Source of the DNA: an uncultured Anaeroplasmataceae bacterium
GTDB taxonomy: Bacteria > Bacillota_I > Bacilli_A > Acholeplasmatales > Anaeroplasmataceae
Assembly: GCA_910579215.1 (NCBI GenBank)
Contig: CAJTTN010000008.1
Coordinates: 1-64,000 of the forward strand
Length of the DNA: 64,000 nucleotides
Direction: 5' to 3'
Part shown: one piece after another, positions 9,155 to 17,719 of the stretch
Layout of the letters: each line of letters begins with the position of its first letter
Numbering within the stretch: the stretch's first letter is position 1
Notes under the pieces: generated by a model
What the model saw: only the letters and a program-made list of their open reading frames with translations
Database searches by the model: none
What the model was told of the DNA's origin: nothing
Program-made: the position numbers and the translations under genes

Positions 9155-10855
9155 TTATTTTCCCATAGACTCTAAATAGCGATTATAGCCATCCTGATTA
9201 ATCTTCTTGACCTGCTCAATGCCAGCCTTCGTTAGCTTAGCTTGAAAATCATTCCACTCTGTATCAGAAATAGCTTTACCCGCTAGCATCCATTCCATAA
9301 ATTGGGCACTGATGACATCACCTAAATTTGTTTCATATCTCGCAAGAGTGTTTATCTCTTCTAAAGTATAGGAAATATTTGGGAATGGTGTAGCATTCTC
9401 ATAGGCATAAGGCTTTACATACTTTTGTAGTCGTTCTAAGCGTAGAACAGCTCTTGGCTCCATAACTACATTATTTTCCCATTGCTCCTCTGATAAATAA
9501 ATCATTCCTAATGGAGCATTTTTCAATCGTAGTTCATCCATAGTAGTGCCAGATGGTACAGGTAGATTTACCAATCTCCCCTTTTCATCCTTTGTTTCTG
9601 AATATACAATACCGATTGGACCATAATTAATTTGAGCAGAAATATAAGGATCAAAGAATCTGTCTAGATAGGTTAATAAAACTTCCTTATAATTACATTT
9701 ATTGAAAATGACACATTCTCCTTTTTCAATCTCCAAAAGATTACTTTTACCCACATACTGTTTCCCTGTTTCATCATCTACAAGAGGTTGTAAAGTGATA
9801 TAGTTTTCCTGTTCTGATTCTGAAATCACAGTTTCCATTTCCCACCAATAGAAGGACCCAAGCTTTTCAAAACCCTTAGCATTTACCTTTCCTTTGGCTA
9901 AGAATGTATCTTGTCCATCCTCAAAGGCTGCAGTTTCAATAAGTCCGTCCTTTACCCAAGTAGAAAGCTCAGAAATTGCGGTTCTCCATTTTGTATCCTG
10001 ACAGGTAAACACTACCTTACCATCAATGATTGTTTTATGATCTGCATTCTCTGGTATGCCAAAGGAAGCAATTAAATCAGATTCATTTCCTTGCCAATTA
10101 CCATGAACAAAGGATAGGGGAATCTCATCAGATGTACTTCCATCTCCATTCATATCCATACTTTTAAAATAAGATAGTATTTCCTTATATTGACTTCTCT
10201 TTAATTTTAGACCATCCTTTAAATCATCCTTACTCAATGTAAAGGATAGTTTATTTTGGTCAATCAGTTTTCCAACCCATTCTTTATTAATAAATAAAAT
10301 GTTTGGATATTCCTTTAATCCCATTTCTTCTACACGGGGAAGAGAATATATGTGTCCATCTGGCGATTCTAATGCAGCCTTAATATCTGGACGCTTTTCT
10401 AAAATCGCTTTAAAATTAGGCATATAATCTAAATATTTGTCTATAGCAATAATCACATTTCTAGATGTACCATATTGTATTAGCTCTTTATTCGTAAATC
10501 CTGCATGGTATAAGGCATCTGGATGTCTAGAAGCCGTAGACATAATTAATGATTTTTGTGTTGCATATGCACTTTCAGAAATATTTTCCCAATTCACATT
10601 CACATTTGTTGACGCTTTGAGATCCTTAAAAATCTTCATTTCGTTGTAGTCCATCGCAAGGGCATTCTTTGAAGAAATTATTTTAAACTTTAAATCTGTA
10701 TCCTTGCTTAAGATGGGAGCATTTACATCTGTCCATTGATATCCTATAGTATTATTGTTAGGATCAAATTCTACTCCTGTTTTTCCGCCACCTCCACAAG
10801 AGGCAAGACTAACTCCTGCTAGTAATAAAACGGCAGGTAACCATATTTTTCTCAT
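9155..10855 (-). CDS. Solute-binding lipoprotein of sugar ABC transporter (LipO-like)
   Basis: A 566-residue family 1 extracellular solute-binding protein. It has a lipoprotein signal ending LASC (Cys20) followed by a Gly-rich tether. The length (over 500 residues) and segments such as NPNILF, DGHIYSLPR and DMNGDGSTSDEIPLSF match the large LipO/YtcQ-like binding proteins that pair with LplB and LplC. DGHIYSLP-type motifs are characteristic. It should capture an oligosaccharide, here probably fructo-oligosaccharides, and deliver it to the permeases encoded just upstream. AAGGAGGAC precedes the ATG. Confidence 0.92.
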   Translation of the reverse strand: MRKIWLPAVLLLAGVSLASCGGGGKTGVEFDPNNNTIGYQWTDVNAPILSKDTDLKFKIISSKNALAMDYNEMKIFKDLKASTNVNVNWENISESAYATQKSLIMSTASRHPDALYHAGFTNKELIQYGTSRNVIIAIDKYLDYMPNFKAILEKRPDIKAALESPDGHIYSLPRVEEMGLKEYPNILFINKEWVGKLIDQNKLSFTLSKDDLKDGLKLKRSQYKEILSYFKSMDMNGDGSTSDEIPLSFVHGNWQGNESDLIASFGIPENADHKTIIDGKVVFTCQDTKWRTAISELSTWVKDGLIETAAFEDGQDTFLAKGKVNAKGFEKLGSFYWWEMETVISESEQENYITLQPLVDDETGKQYVGKSNLLEIEKGECVIFNKCNYKEVLLTYLDRFFDPYISAQINYGPIGIVYSETKDEKGRLVNLPVPSGTTMDELRLKNAPLGMIYLSEEQWENNVVMEPRAVLRLERLQKYVKPYAYENATPFPNISYTLEEINTLARYETNLGDVISAQFMEWMLAGKAISDTEWNDFQAKLTKAGIEQVKKINQDGYNRYLESMGK

Positions 10856-10873
10856 TTTTTTGTCCTCCTTTTT

Positions 10874-11791
10874 TTATTTAAATGAGCCGACCAATATACC
10901 TTGGTCAAAATGTTTTTCTATAAATGGATAAATAATAATTATCGGTAAACTAGAAACAATGATAGAGGAATACTTAATTTGGTTAGCAATTCTTAGCTGT
11001 TCAATAATTGTTTCTGAGCTACCGCCACCCTGAGATTGGGATTCAGCACTTACTAATATATTTTTTAATACAAGCTGTAATGGAAAATATTTTTCGTTAG
11101 TAATAAATATCAATGCATCTACATAATTGTTCCAATGCCCAACTGCATAAAATAGAATCATGACACTAATAATAGATTTAGATAAGGGAAGCACGATATC
11201 AAAGAATGTTCTAAATTCCCCACAGCCATCAATTTCACTAGCTTCTATTACTTCTTTAGGTATATTCGTTTGAAAATAAGATTTACACATAAATACATTG
11301 TAAACACTAACACCGCCACCTATTACAAGAATTAATGGATTTTCAACCAACCCTAAAGCATTACAAACTAAATAATAAGGAATAAGTCCACCACCAAAAA
11401 ACATTGTAATAATAAATACTATCATGAAAAATTTTCTAAAGGGTAAGTAATCCCTTGAAAGCGCCCACCCTGCTGGAATGGTAAGAACAATGTTAAACAA
11501 AGTACCAAACAAGGTATAAAGAATAGTGTTTAAATAACCAGACCATATCAAGGGCTCATCAAATAGCTTTGCATAGCCTGACAAGGTTATTCCAACTGGA
11601 TATAAATATACTTCTCCATTCAATACAGCATCCGTATCTGATATGGAGGCAACGATAATAAAGTAAAGAGGATATATAATGATAACTGCTAAAATACCTA
11701 AAATAATTCCACAAATGGCGTAATATATATAATCCGTCTTACTTTCTTTTATTTTATTTTTTTTGCGATCTACATTTATTGTTTCTACCAT
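10874..11791 (-). CDS. Sugar ABC permease, LplC/YtcP type
   Basis: A CUT1 inner-membrane permease with six predicted transmembrane helices and the EAA loop EASEIDGCGEFRTFF...LPLSKS, which contacts the ATPase. The ATG at 11791 is preceded by GGTGAT and is preferred over the in-frame GTG at 11803. Either start overlaps or abuts the stop of the LplB-type gene (TGA at 11797). The C-terminus SFK is typical of the family. Confidence 0.92.
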   Translation of the reverse strand: MVETINVDRKKNKIKESKTDYIYYAICGIILGILAVIIIYPLYFIIVASISDTDAVLNGEVYLYPVGITLSGYAKLFDEPLIWSGYLNTILYTLFGTLFNIVLTIPAGWALSRDYLPFRKFFMIVFIITMFFGGGLIPYYLVCNALGLVENPLILVIGGGVSVYNVFMCKSYFQTNIPKEVIEASEIDGCGEFRTFFDIVLPLSKSIISVMILFYAVGHWNNYVDALIFITNEKYFPLQLVLKNILVSAESQSQGGGSSETIIEQLRIANQIKYSSIIVSSLPIIIIYPFIEKHFDQGILVGSFK

Positions 11792-11796
11792 ATTTA

Positions 11797-12768
11797 TCAC
11801 CACATACTATTTTCTGAGAATTTTTTAGATGCATAATTGGCTATAACAAGCAAGATTATGTTGATAACCGAATTGAATAAGCCGGCTGCAGTAGTTAGGC
11901 TATAATCACCACCGATAAGTCCCATATTGTATACATAGGTTGATAAGATTTGGCTGGTTTCAATATTGCCATCCGTTTGCATTAACAATACCTTTTCATA
12001 TCCACAACTCATGAGATTCCCTATGGACAAGATTAACAGCATTGAGATAGTAGGAGCAATTGCTGGTAAATCCACACTAAAGATACGCTTAAATCTGGAA
12101 GCGCCATCTATCTTTGCTGCCTCATGTAGCGCTGGATCAACCCCAGCTAAGGCTGCCAAATAAATTATGGCTGACCAACCAAAATCCTGCCAATTTCCGG
12201 ATAATATGAATAAGGGTTGAAAGGCTTCCTTCTTTAAAAAGAATGGGTATGTTGATCCTCCCATTCTATTTATGATATTGTTTATTAAACCATTAGAACC
12301 AAAAAACAAATACAGGATTCCAACTAATACCACGAGTGAAATAAAGTGTGGTGCATAAAATATGGTTTGTAAAACCTTTTGTTTCTTTTTAGATCTTAAT
12401 GAATTCAATAATAACGCAACTATAATTGGTAATGGAAAACCAACCAAAAATCCAAATAAACAAAGTGTGAAGGTATTCATAAAGATTTCTTTAAAATTAG
12501 GTATTGCAAAGAATGCCTTAAAATTATCCCAGCCAACCCAAATTGCATTACCTCCAAAAATGCTATCACCTGGAATAAAATCTTGAAATGCTATAATAAT
12601 TCCATACATAGGTACGTAGCAAAATATAATAATGTAAATAAAAGCTGGAATAATAAATAAAATACTCCACCATCTTCTTTTGAAGTTCATCTTCCACTTT
12701 TCCCATTTTGTCAGCTGAAGGTTTAGAACCTCAGGAGCATCTATTTCTAGTGCTAAATTGTTTTCCAT
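11797..12768 (-). CDS. Sugar ABC permease, LplB type
   Basis: A 323-residue CUT1 permease and first gene of the fructan operon. A cytoplasmic N-terminus is followed by WWSILFIIPAFIYIIIF, about six transmembrane helices, and the EAA motif EAAKIDGASRFKRIF...LPAIAP. GGAGGGGAAGT precedes the ATG. With the LplC-type partner it forms the membrane channel of the oligosaccharide importer. Confidence 0.93.
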   Translation of the reverse strand: MENNLALEIDAPEVLNLQLTKWEKWKMNFKRRWWSILFIIPAFIYIIIFCYVPMYGIIIAFQDFIPGDSIFGGNAIWVGWDNFKAFFAIPNFKEIFMNTFTLCLFGFLVGFPLPIIVALLLNSLRSKKKQKVLQTIFYAPHFISLVVLVGILYLFFGSNGLINNIINRMGGSTYPFFLKKEAFQPLFILSGNWQDFGWSAIIYLAALAGVDPALHEAAKIDGASRFKRIFSVDLPAIAPTISMLLILSIGNLMSCGYEKVLLMQTDGNIETSQILSTYVYNMGLIGGDYSLTTAAGLFNSVINIILLVIANYASKKFSENSMW

Positions 12769-12797
12769 ACTTCCCCTCCTTTTTTATTAACTTAAAA

Positions 12798-12811
12798 TGA
12801 TATCGTTTTCA
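12798..12811. promoter_or_regulatory. cre-like operator downstream of operon promoter
   Basis: TGATATCGTTTTCA matches the catabolite-responsive element consensus TGWNANCGNTNWCA at every fixed position. It lies right at or just after the predicted transcription start of the fructan operon, a position suited to repression. The protein that binds it could be CcpA or the adjacent LacI-family regulator. Confidence 0.6.
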
Positions 12812-12816
12812 ATTAA

Positions 12817-12844
12817 ATAATACTTCAATTTATCTTTTTTTCAA
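12817..12844 (-). promoter_or_regulatory. Promoter of the fructan operon
   Basis: On the minus strand, -35 TTGAAA (12839-12844), a 16-bp spacer and -10 TATTAT (12817-12822) are a good sigma-A match. They lie about 50 bp upstream of the first permease start, with the cre-like site over the initiation region. Confidence 0.7.
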
Positions 12845-12870
12845 ATATAATTTTTGAAGAAACAAAAAAA

Positions 12871-12917
12871 TGTGCAAATGCACAACGTTGAAATCGTTTT
12901 TTGTGTGCATTTGCACA
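12871..12917. promoter_or_regulatory. Paired palindromic operators between the divergent promoters
   Basis: Two 14-bp palindromes, TGTGCAAATGCACA (12871-12884) and TGTGCATTTGCACA (12904-12917), are centred 33 bp apart, about three helical turns. They are mirror images, so the whole block can also fold as one hairpin. They lie upstream of the operon -35 and directly upstream of the regulator's -35, consistent with binding of a dimeric or tetrameric LacI-family protein and autoregulation. Confidence 0.65.
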
Positions 12918-12923
12918 TTTTTC

Positions 12924-12951
12924 TTGTGTTTTAAGTCAAATATTGTATAAT
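12924..12951 (+). promoter_or_regulatory. Promoter of the LacI-family regulator
   Basis: -35 TTGTGT (12924-12929), 16-bp spacer and -10 TATAAT (12946-12951) lead into GAGGTGATGG before the regulator's start. The leader is very short. The palindromic operator at 12904-12917 ends only 6 bp upstream of the -35. Confidence 0.65.
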
Positions 12952-12970
12952 AAGAGTTGAGGTGATGGAT

Positions 12971-14008
12971 ATGAAAAAAGCAATAACTATAAAAGATATT
13001 GCCGAACAACTTGGGCTTTCTAGAAATACTGTAGCTAAAGCATTAAATGGACAATACGTTCCACCTAAAACTAGAGAAATTGTAATTCATAAGGCCAAAG
13101 AATTAAATTATAAATCTTTAAATATAGAAAAAAATGAAATTGCTAAGGATAAAAAATACCGCATACTTCTTATTTCAGGTAAGCCTCTTAACAATATTCA
13201 TTATTTTGTACCTATTATTAAAAGTATTGAAAACTATTGTTATGATCACCATTATGAATTATTTCAGTATATTTTTAATAAGGATATAAATACTTTTGAA
13301 GGTTTCTTAAGCTATGTAAAAGATTTTGAGGCAGATGGAATTTTAACCATTGAATCCTTTGATAAAGATTTTATTACCAAGCTTATACATTTAAATAAAC
13401 CCATTTGCTTTGTTGATTTCTGTACCTTTGGAAATTCCATAGAAGGTAAGTATGATATAGTTGAAACCAATAATAATCAGCCTGTTTTTGAAATAACTAA
13501 ATATTTAATAAAAAAATATGGAATAACAAAGTTTTGTTTTGTTGGCGATTATAAGCATTGCTTAAGCTTTCAAGATCGTTACCATGGTATGATAACAGCA
13601 CTTTTACAAGAGGATATTGCTCATCATAAATCAGATGATATTTTAAGAAGTGATTGTTTTGATTATGGTAATGTAAATTCAATTAAAACTGAAATTCTTA
13701 AATTAAAACACAAGCCACAATGTTTTATCTGTAGTAATGATTTTATAGCACGATCCGTTTGCAATGCCTTAAAGGAGCTTAATATTAAAATACCAGAAGC
13801 AGCTATGGTAGTAGGATATGATAATGTTTCTGAAGCCGTTTTAAATAATCCCACCATAACAAGCATCGGCATTCATAAAGAACAATTGGGAGTTGAAACT
13901 ATCAAAACCCTACTTCGAAGAATTGAAAATCCTACTGCTCCTATTAAAAGAGTCATTATCAGTCCAAAAATATATTTTCGTTCTACTACATATAGAAAAG
14001 AAAAATAG
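12971..14008 (+). CDS. LacI-family transcriptional regulator of the fructan operon
   Basis: A 345-residue LacI/GalR-type regulator. The N-terminal HTH reads IKDIAEQLGLSRNTVAKALN, followed by the hinge-helix region. The effector domain runs from about residue 60, with typical strands (ADGILTIES, CFICSNDFIARS, VVGYDN). The ATG at 12971 is chosen because AGGTGATGG sits at proper spacing; the in-frame GTG at 12962 and ATG at 12965 fall within that ribosome binding site. It is transcribed divergently from the fructan operon and probably controls it through the intergenic operators. The inducer is likely a fructo-oligosaccharide or fructose (inferred). Confidence 0.93.
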   Translation: MKKAITIKDIAEQLGLSRNTVAKALNGQYVPPKTREIVIHKAKELNYKSLNIEKNEIAKDKKYRILLISGKPLNNIHYFVPIIKSIENYCYDHHYELFQYIFNKDINTFEGFLSYVKDFEADGILTIESFDKDFITKLIHLNKPICFVDFCTFGNSIEGKYDIVETNNNQPVFEITKYLIKKYGITKFCFVGDYKHCLSFQDRYHGMITALLQEDIAHHKSDDILRSDCFDYGNVNSIKTEILKLKHKPQCFICSNDFIARSVCNALKELNIKIPEAAMVVGYDNVSEAVLNNPTITSIGIHKEQLGVETIKTLLRRIENPTAPIKRVIISPKIYFRSTTYRKEK

Positions 14009-14035
14009 AAGAGCTTTCAATCAAGCTCTTCTATT
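14004..14035. terminator. Bidirectional terminator between regulator and surE
   Basis: A perfect 13-bp stem (14004-14016 with 14023-14035, loop TCAATC) has a T-run on the + side and A-rich sequence on the other. It contains the stop codons of both convergent genes, an economical arrangement. Confidence 0.85.
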
Positions 14036-14754
14036 TTTTTCAATTGGTCAACCATAGGGATAAGAGTTTGTTCAACCTGTAATGGTACAAAAGTTATATA
14101 ACCTTTGTTAGATAAATAAACATCTGTATCCTCTCTATTATCATATGAAATAGTAGATCCAATTTCTATATACTCCTTGTTTTCATTTTGGCCAAATTTA
14201 GGCATAAAGCTCTTTATTCCTTGCTTACATGCCTTATAACCTAAAGAGGATTTAAATTTTGAATTTGGAAAATTAACATTAAGGACATAGCTTTTATGAT
14301 ACAAATGATTTTTAAATATAAATTCTAATAGCTTATCTAACTCTTGATCTACGATCTCAAAGCTATCAAAATCAGTAGAGATGGCAACTGAAGGAATACC
14401 TTCTATTTGTGCTTCTCTTGCGGCAGCAACAGTACCTGAATATATTATATCCGTCCCTATATTTAATCCATTATTTATTCCCGAAAACACAATATCAAAA
14501 GGTTTTTCAAGCAATGCCACTGATAATCTTACACAGTCTGCAGGCATACCATTGGTGGTATACCAATTAATATCATTTTTCTTTTCTAAAAATTTAAAGG
14601 AAAGCGGAGCATGGAGCATAATAGAGTGTCCAGATGCACTTCTTCCTGTATCAGGACCACATACAACAACTTCTCCATATTTTCGTAGCTTTAAAGCTAA
14701 TTTTTCAATTCCTATAGCATGAACTCCATCATCATTTACTACTAATATATTCAT
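14017..14754 (-). CDS. surE: 5'/3'-nucleotidase SurE
   Basis: A SurE family metal-dependent phosphatase acting on nucleoside monophosphates, about 245 residues. The N-terminal NILVVNDDGV carries the paired Asp metal ligands. GPDTGRSASGHS and VFSGINNGLNIGTDIIYSGTVAAAREA are hallmark segments, the latter holding the Asn ligand. The ATG at 14754 is chosen because it starts MNILVV directly, as in family members, with AAAGGG upstream; the longer in-frame start at 14775 adds an unconserved extension. It stands alone, convergent with the LacI gene. Confidence 0.93.
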   Translation of the reverse strand: MNILVVNDDGVHAIGIEKLALKLRKYGEVVVCGPDTGRSASGHSIMLHAPLSFKFLEKKNDINWYTTNGMPADCVRLSVALLEKPFDIVFSGINNGLNIGTDIIYSGTVAAAREAQIEGIPSVAISTDFDSFEIVDQELDKLLEFIFKNHLYHKSYVLNVNFPNSKFKSSLGYKACKQGIKSFMPKFGQNENKEYIEIGSTISYDNREDTDVYLSNKGYITFVPLQVEQTLIPMVDQLKKIEELD

Positions 14755-14822
14755 ATTCTTAGCCCTTTCTAACATATTATTATAAATATTATATCATATT
14801 GTTCTAACTTAATAAAAAGAAA

Positions 14823-14851
14823 AAGTCTAAAATTTATACTACTTTAGACTT
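14823..14851 (-). terminator. Terminator of tRNA-Thr
   Basis: A 9-bp stem (AAGTCTAAA 14823-14831 with TTTAGACTT 14843-14851) is followed on the minus strand by TTTTCTTTTT, directly downstream of the tRNA. Confidence 0.75.
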
Positions 14852-14863
14852 GACATATTTTGA

Positions 14864-14939
14864 TGGTGCCGAAAATAGGGCTCGAACCTACGACCTACGC
14901 GTTACGAGTGCGTTGCTCTACCAACTGAGCTAATTCGGC
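14864..14939 (-). tRNA. tRNA-Thr (anticodon CGT)
   Basis: The minus strand folds as a cloverleaf starting GCCGAAT. D-arm AGCTCAGTTGGTAGAGC, anticodon loop CTCGTAA (CGT), T-loop GGTTCGAGCC and encoded CCA are present. The last acceptor pair is a U-U mismatch. Confidence 0.95.
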
Positions 14940-14940
14940 A

Positions 14941-15376
14941 TCTTACTGGAAGAAAATAACCAATTTATATTTAATTTCTTTCTATTTTAAATAATATCAT
15001 ATTTTATCTTTTTTTTCAATAAATTAGTGATATTTTTAAAGAGGTCACTTTATAAATTTGTGAAATCAAAAAGATTTAACCTTATAATTATTATAGTACC
15101 ATTTCATAATCTATGTGGTCACCACTAAAATGAATCTCATATTCTCTTTTAATATAGATAATATGGTTTAGTCCTTTGAGAAATTTAATTACATATTGGT
15201 ATTTTTTGAAGTCCTAGTTTTATAATTAATACAGATATAAAATGAATGTTTTTTTCTCGTTGAGGCTTTACCGCTCATGAAAGCTTGCCATCTTAAAAAT
15301 GAAATCATATATTGAATTAATATCAGTTTTAATAAAAATCAACTGAAAGGTAAGTTGTTCAATTTATGTATACCTA
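14941..15376. other. Non-coding stretch with mobile-DNA relics
   Basis: There is no complete gene. A 40-codon open stretch without a start (minus strand, 15213 to stop at 15091) reads coherently (FLKGLNHIIYIKREYEIHF) and looks like the C-terminal remnant of a lost gene. At 15250-15293, TTTCTCGTTGAG followed by ACCGCTCATGAAAGCTTGCC echoes the start and end of the repeat at 21.9-22.1 kb, suggesting a collapsed third copy. Confidence 0.4.
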
Positions 15377-16732
15377 TTATCCTATATCAAGTAATTTCTG
15401 TAAGTAATATCTGTTGTTTAATTCATTTAAAGATGTCTTGACAAAGTTTATAAACGTACTTGGAATATCATTTTTTCTTTTTTTCCAAGTCTCGTAAGCA
15501 TCATATCCTTGGCCAGGTGTGTCTCCTATATAAACTGCAATTACATCAAGTTTTTCAACTAAAAAAGCAGCATATATTGTTGGGACTGTTTCAACATCAA
15601 TATTTTTTACTAAATCTAAAAATATATTTAGATAATAATCATAAAAATGAAATTGATATGCGCGTTGTCCCTTTGTTAGAACATTATTAAATACTCTCTC
15701 TAAGAAAGGTATAAATTGTGCGTAAAGGTAACAATAACTATTATCAAGCTCGTTTACAAATTTAATTGTATCTGTTCTATAATTATTTCTATTATATTCA
15801 AAACTTCTCACATATTGAGTATCATCACTAATAAATTCTTCTTGCTTTTTTGTAACCAAATTGGTAATATTACCAATTTTTGATCTGTAACGTTTTAAAT
15901 AATCAATTAATTCGTCAAAAAAAGTTGATAAATTATCAAATTCATAAATAATTATACTCTTATCCTCATAACAATGATTTTTAGGATTTTCTGTATAAAC
16001 CATTTGAATAATAGAATTATCTATTTGTGATTTATTGGAGAATATATTATTTCTATAATCAATTGCCGATAAAACATTCAAATCACCTAATGCATATCCC
16101 ATCATTAATATAGTACTCTCTTTCATTAAAATTGGTAATCTAGTATGCCTATAGTCAGATGGTCTCATTGTTTTTGCATAGTCTTCATTCGTAATAACAA
16201 TAGATTGAGGTTCTAAGACACTACCATGAATATGATATATTGGCAAAATATTCTTCGTATTATAAAACAAATAGTTAGGAAGAATAGGATAGGCTGAGGG
16301 GCCTACAATTCTTTCAATAACATTATCATAATTTGTTGTCACAATCCACTTGGGTTTTAATTCTGAAAAATAAACATTAAATTTATTTCTCGTTAAATCA
16401 TTTGGAGATACATTAACCATTTTAGCGATACTATTTTTTACATTTTTTGTTGCTTCTTCTAGTGACATATTTTCCTCGCTTAAAGCTATTATATCAATAA
16501 TCTTAGATGCTATTAATGGATATGTAAATCCTTCTTTAAAAAAATTTTCCTTAATACTGTATTCATTGCATATATTTTTTAATAATTCTAACCATGAAAG
16601 TGCAGTTTTACCTGAGTCTTCCATAACTGCCTTAGAAAATCCAGAACCAATAAACAAGCCTAAGTTTTCTATTCGTGATGCAACACAAATCTTCTCCAAT
16701 ATTTCATTTTTTTCATAACGCTTTTTAAACAT
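15377..16732 (-). CDS. Orphan SIR2-domain protein, candidate NAD-consuming defence factor
   Basis: A 451-residue protein with an N-terminal SIR2-like NAD-binding domain. GSGFSKA at 29-35 binds NAD, TTNYD at 132-136 and the catalytic-type YHIHGS at 166-171 follow, and GYALGD near 212 is a further SIR2 motif. The C-terminal 170 residues (about 280-451) are alpha-helical in composition and not recognised. Bacterial SIR2 domains of this type often hydrolyse NAD during abortive infection. No partner (HerA, Argonaute, TIR, SLOG) is adjacent, and the gene sits alone between tRNA-Thr and tRNA-Ser/Gly, a common acquisition site. A metabolic deacetylase role is less likely because the zinc-binding cysteines of classical sirtuins are absent. 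AGAGAGGG precedes the ATG. Confidence 0.75.
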   Translation of the reverse strand: MFKKRYEKNEILEKICVASRIENLGLFIGSGFSKAVMEDSGKTALSWLELLKNICNEYSIKENFFKEGFTYPLIASKIIDIIALSEENMSLEEATKNVKNSIAKMVNVSPNDLTRNKFNVYFSELKPKWIVTTNYDNVIERIVGPSAYPILPNYLFYNTKNILPIYHIHGSVLEPQSIVITNEDYAKTMRPSDYRHTRLPILMKESTILMMGYALGDLNVLSAIDYRNNIFSNKSQIDNSIIQMVYTENPKNHCYEDKSIIIYEFDNLSTFFDELIDYLKRYRSKIGNITNLVTKKQEEFISDDTQYVRSFEYNRNNYRTDTIKFVNELDNSYCYLYAQFIPFLERVFNNVLTKGQRAYQFHFYDYYLNIFLDLVKNIDVETVPTIYAAFLVEKLDVIAVYIGDTPGQGYDAYETWKKRKNDIPSTFINFVKTSLNELNNRYYLQKLLDIG

Positions 16733-17356
16733 TGTATCCCTCTCTTCTCAAAGCATAAATATCTACTTTTACAATTATGAAATATAGTTATTTTATATTC
16801 GCTTAATACCTTTGCTTTCCACATTTTGATTTTTCATATGATTTTAAAAAGAAAATATTAAACAGAGATAAAATAACACTTTCTTTGGACAAACTAATAA
16901 TAACAAAAATAAATTGTTGTTCTTTGTTATAACTTTTAATAATTGTTTTTTCAACATATACATTTCATTAACTTTTATTAAAACTAAAATCAATATTTAT
17001 TTTAGCAAATTATGACAAAAAAGTATATATTTTGACTACCAAAATCGTTTGTCAAACTTCGACATATCTTGTAATAAAAATTTTTTCTTATGCTGAAAAA
17101 GCAGATTTTCAACTTATAAGTTCGAACCACCTACTAGAGTCGAGGAACGGTTCAAACTTTCATTCAGCGATATATTTTGATGAATATCTAAAACCAATTA
17201 AAACTCACTTTTTCTAATTTTTTATCAAAAATATATTTTTGCGTAATTCTGCGTAATTAGGTTTGATTTAGTAATCCAAGTTTAATTAGGCACAAAAAAA
17301 ACCTCCACTCATTGTAACATATTTTGTCCAATAAATGGGGGTAAGTTCACTTAAGA
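16733..17356. other. AT-rich intergenic stretch
   Basis: About 620 bp that is very AT-rich. A 61-codon open frame at 17032-17217 has no ribosome binding site and no recognisable features. A weak CCTCC/GGGGG inverted repeat with a T-run on the minus strand (about 17296-17341) may terminate the tRNA-Ser/Gly transcript. Confidence 0.35.
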
Positions 17357-17447
17357 TGGCGCAGAGGAGGGGATTTGAACCCCTGCACCGTTTTACCGAT
17401 CTGCACGCTTTCCAAGCGTGTCCCTTCAGCCTCTTGGGTACCTCTGC
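17357..17447 (-). tRNA. tRNA-Ser (anticodon GGA)
   Basis: A class II tRNA with acceptor GCAGAGG/CCTCTGC, anticodon loop TTGGAAA (GGA), a long variable arm, T-loop GGTTCAAATCC and encoded CCA. It is followed after 2 bp by tRNA-Gly on the same strand. Confidence 0.95.
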
Positions 17448-17449
17448 AC

Positions 17450-17523
17450 TGGAGCAAGCGGCGAGAATCGAACTCGTACTAACAGCTTGGGAAGCTGCGG
17501 TTCTACCATTAAACTACGCCTGC
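17450..17523 (-). tRNA. tRNA-Gly (anticodon CCC)
   Basis: The minus strand gives acceptor GCAGGCG/CGCTTGC, D-arm TAGTTTAATGGTAGAAC, anticodon loop TTCCCAA (CCC), T-loop AGTTCGATTCT and encoded CCA. It is cotranscribed with tRNA-Ser. Confidence 0.95.
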
Positions 17524-17662
17524 ATTTACTATATACTTTCTATACTGCAATAAATTTTATCATATTCCTTTAAAATAGTCAAATATTTATCATCAATCAT
17601 AAAATATAATTTATTTCTTTTAAACTCTTATTTTATCACAAATATAACCAGCATTTAAAAAA

Positions 17663-17691
17663 TTGCTTGCAATTAAAAGTTATGGTATAAT
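17663..17691 (+). promoter_or_regulatory. Promoter of the lipase-like gene
   Basis: -35 TTGCTT (17663-17668), 17-bp spacer and -10 TATAAT (17686-17691), about 30 bp before an AAGGTGAGG ribosome binding site. Confidence 0.65.
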
Positions 17692-17719
17692 AATTTAAAT
17701 AATAAGGTGAGGATTTAGT

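Noticed and set aside
17032..17217. 61-codon ORF between the SIR2 gene and tRNA-Ser
   Set aside because: No ribosome binding site, odd composition and no recognisable domain; likely chance in AT-rich DNA.
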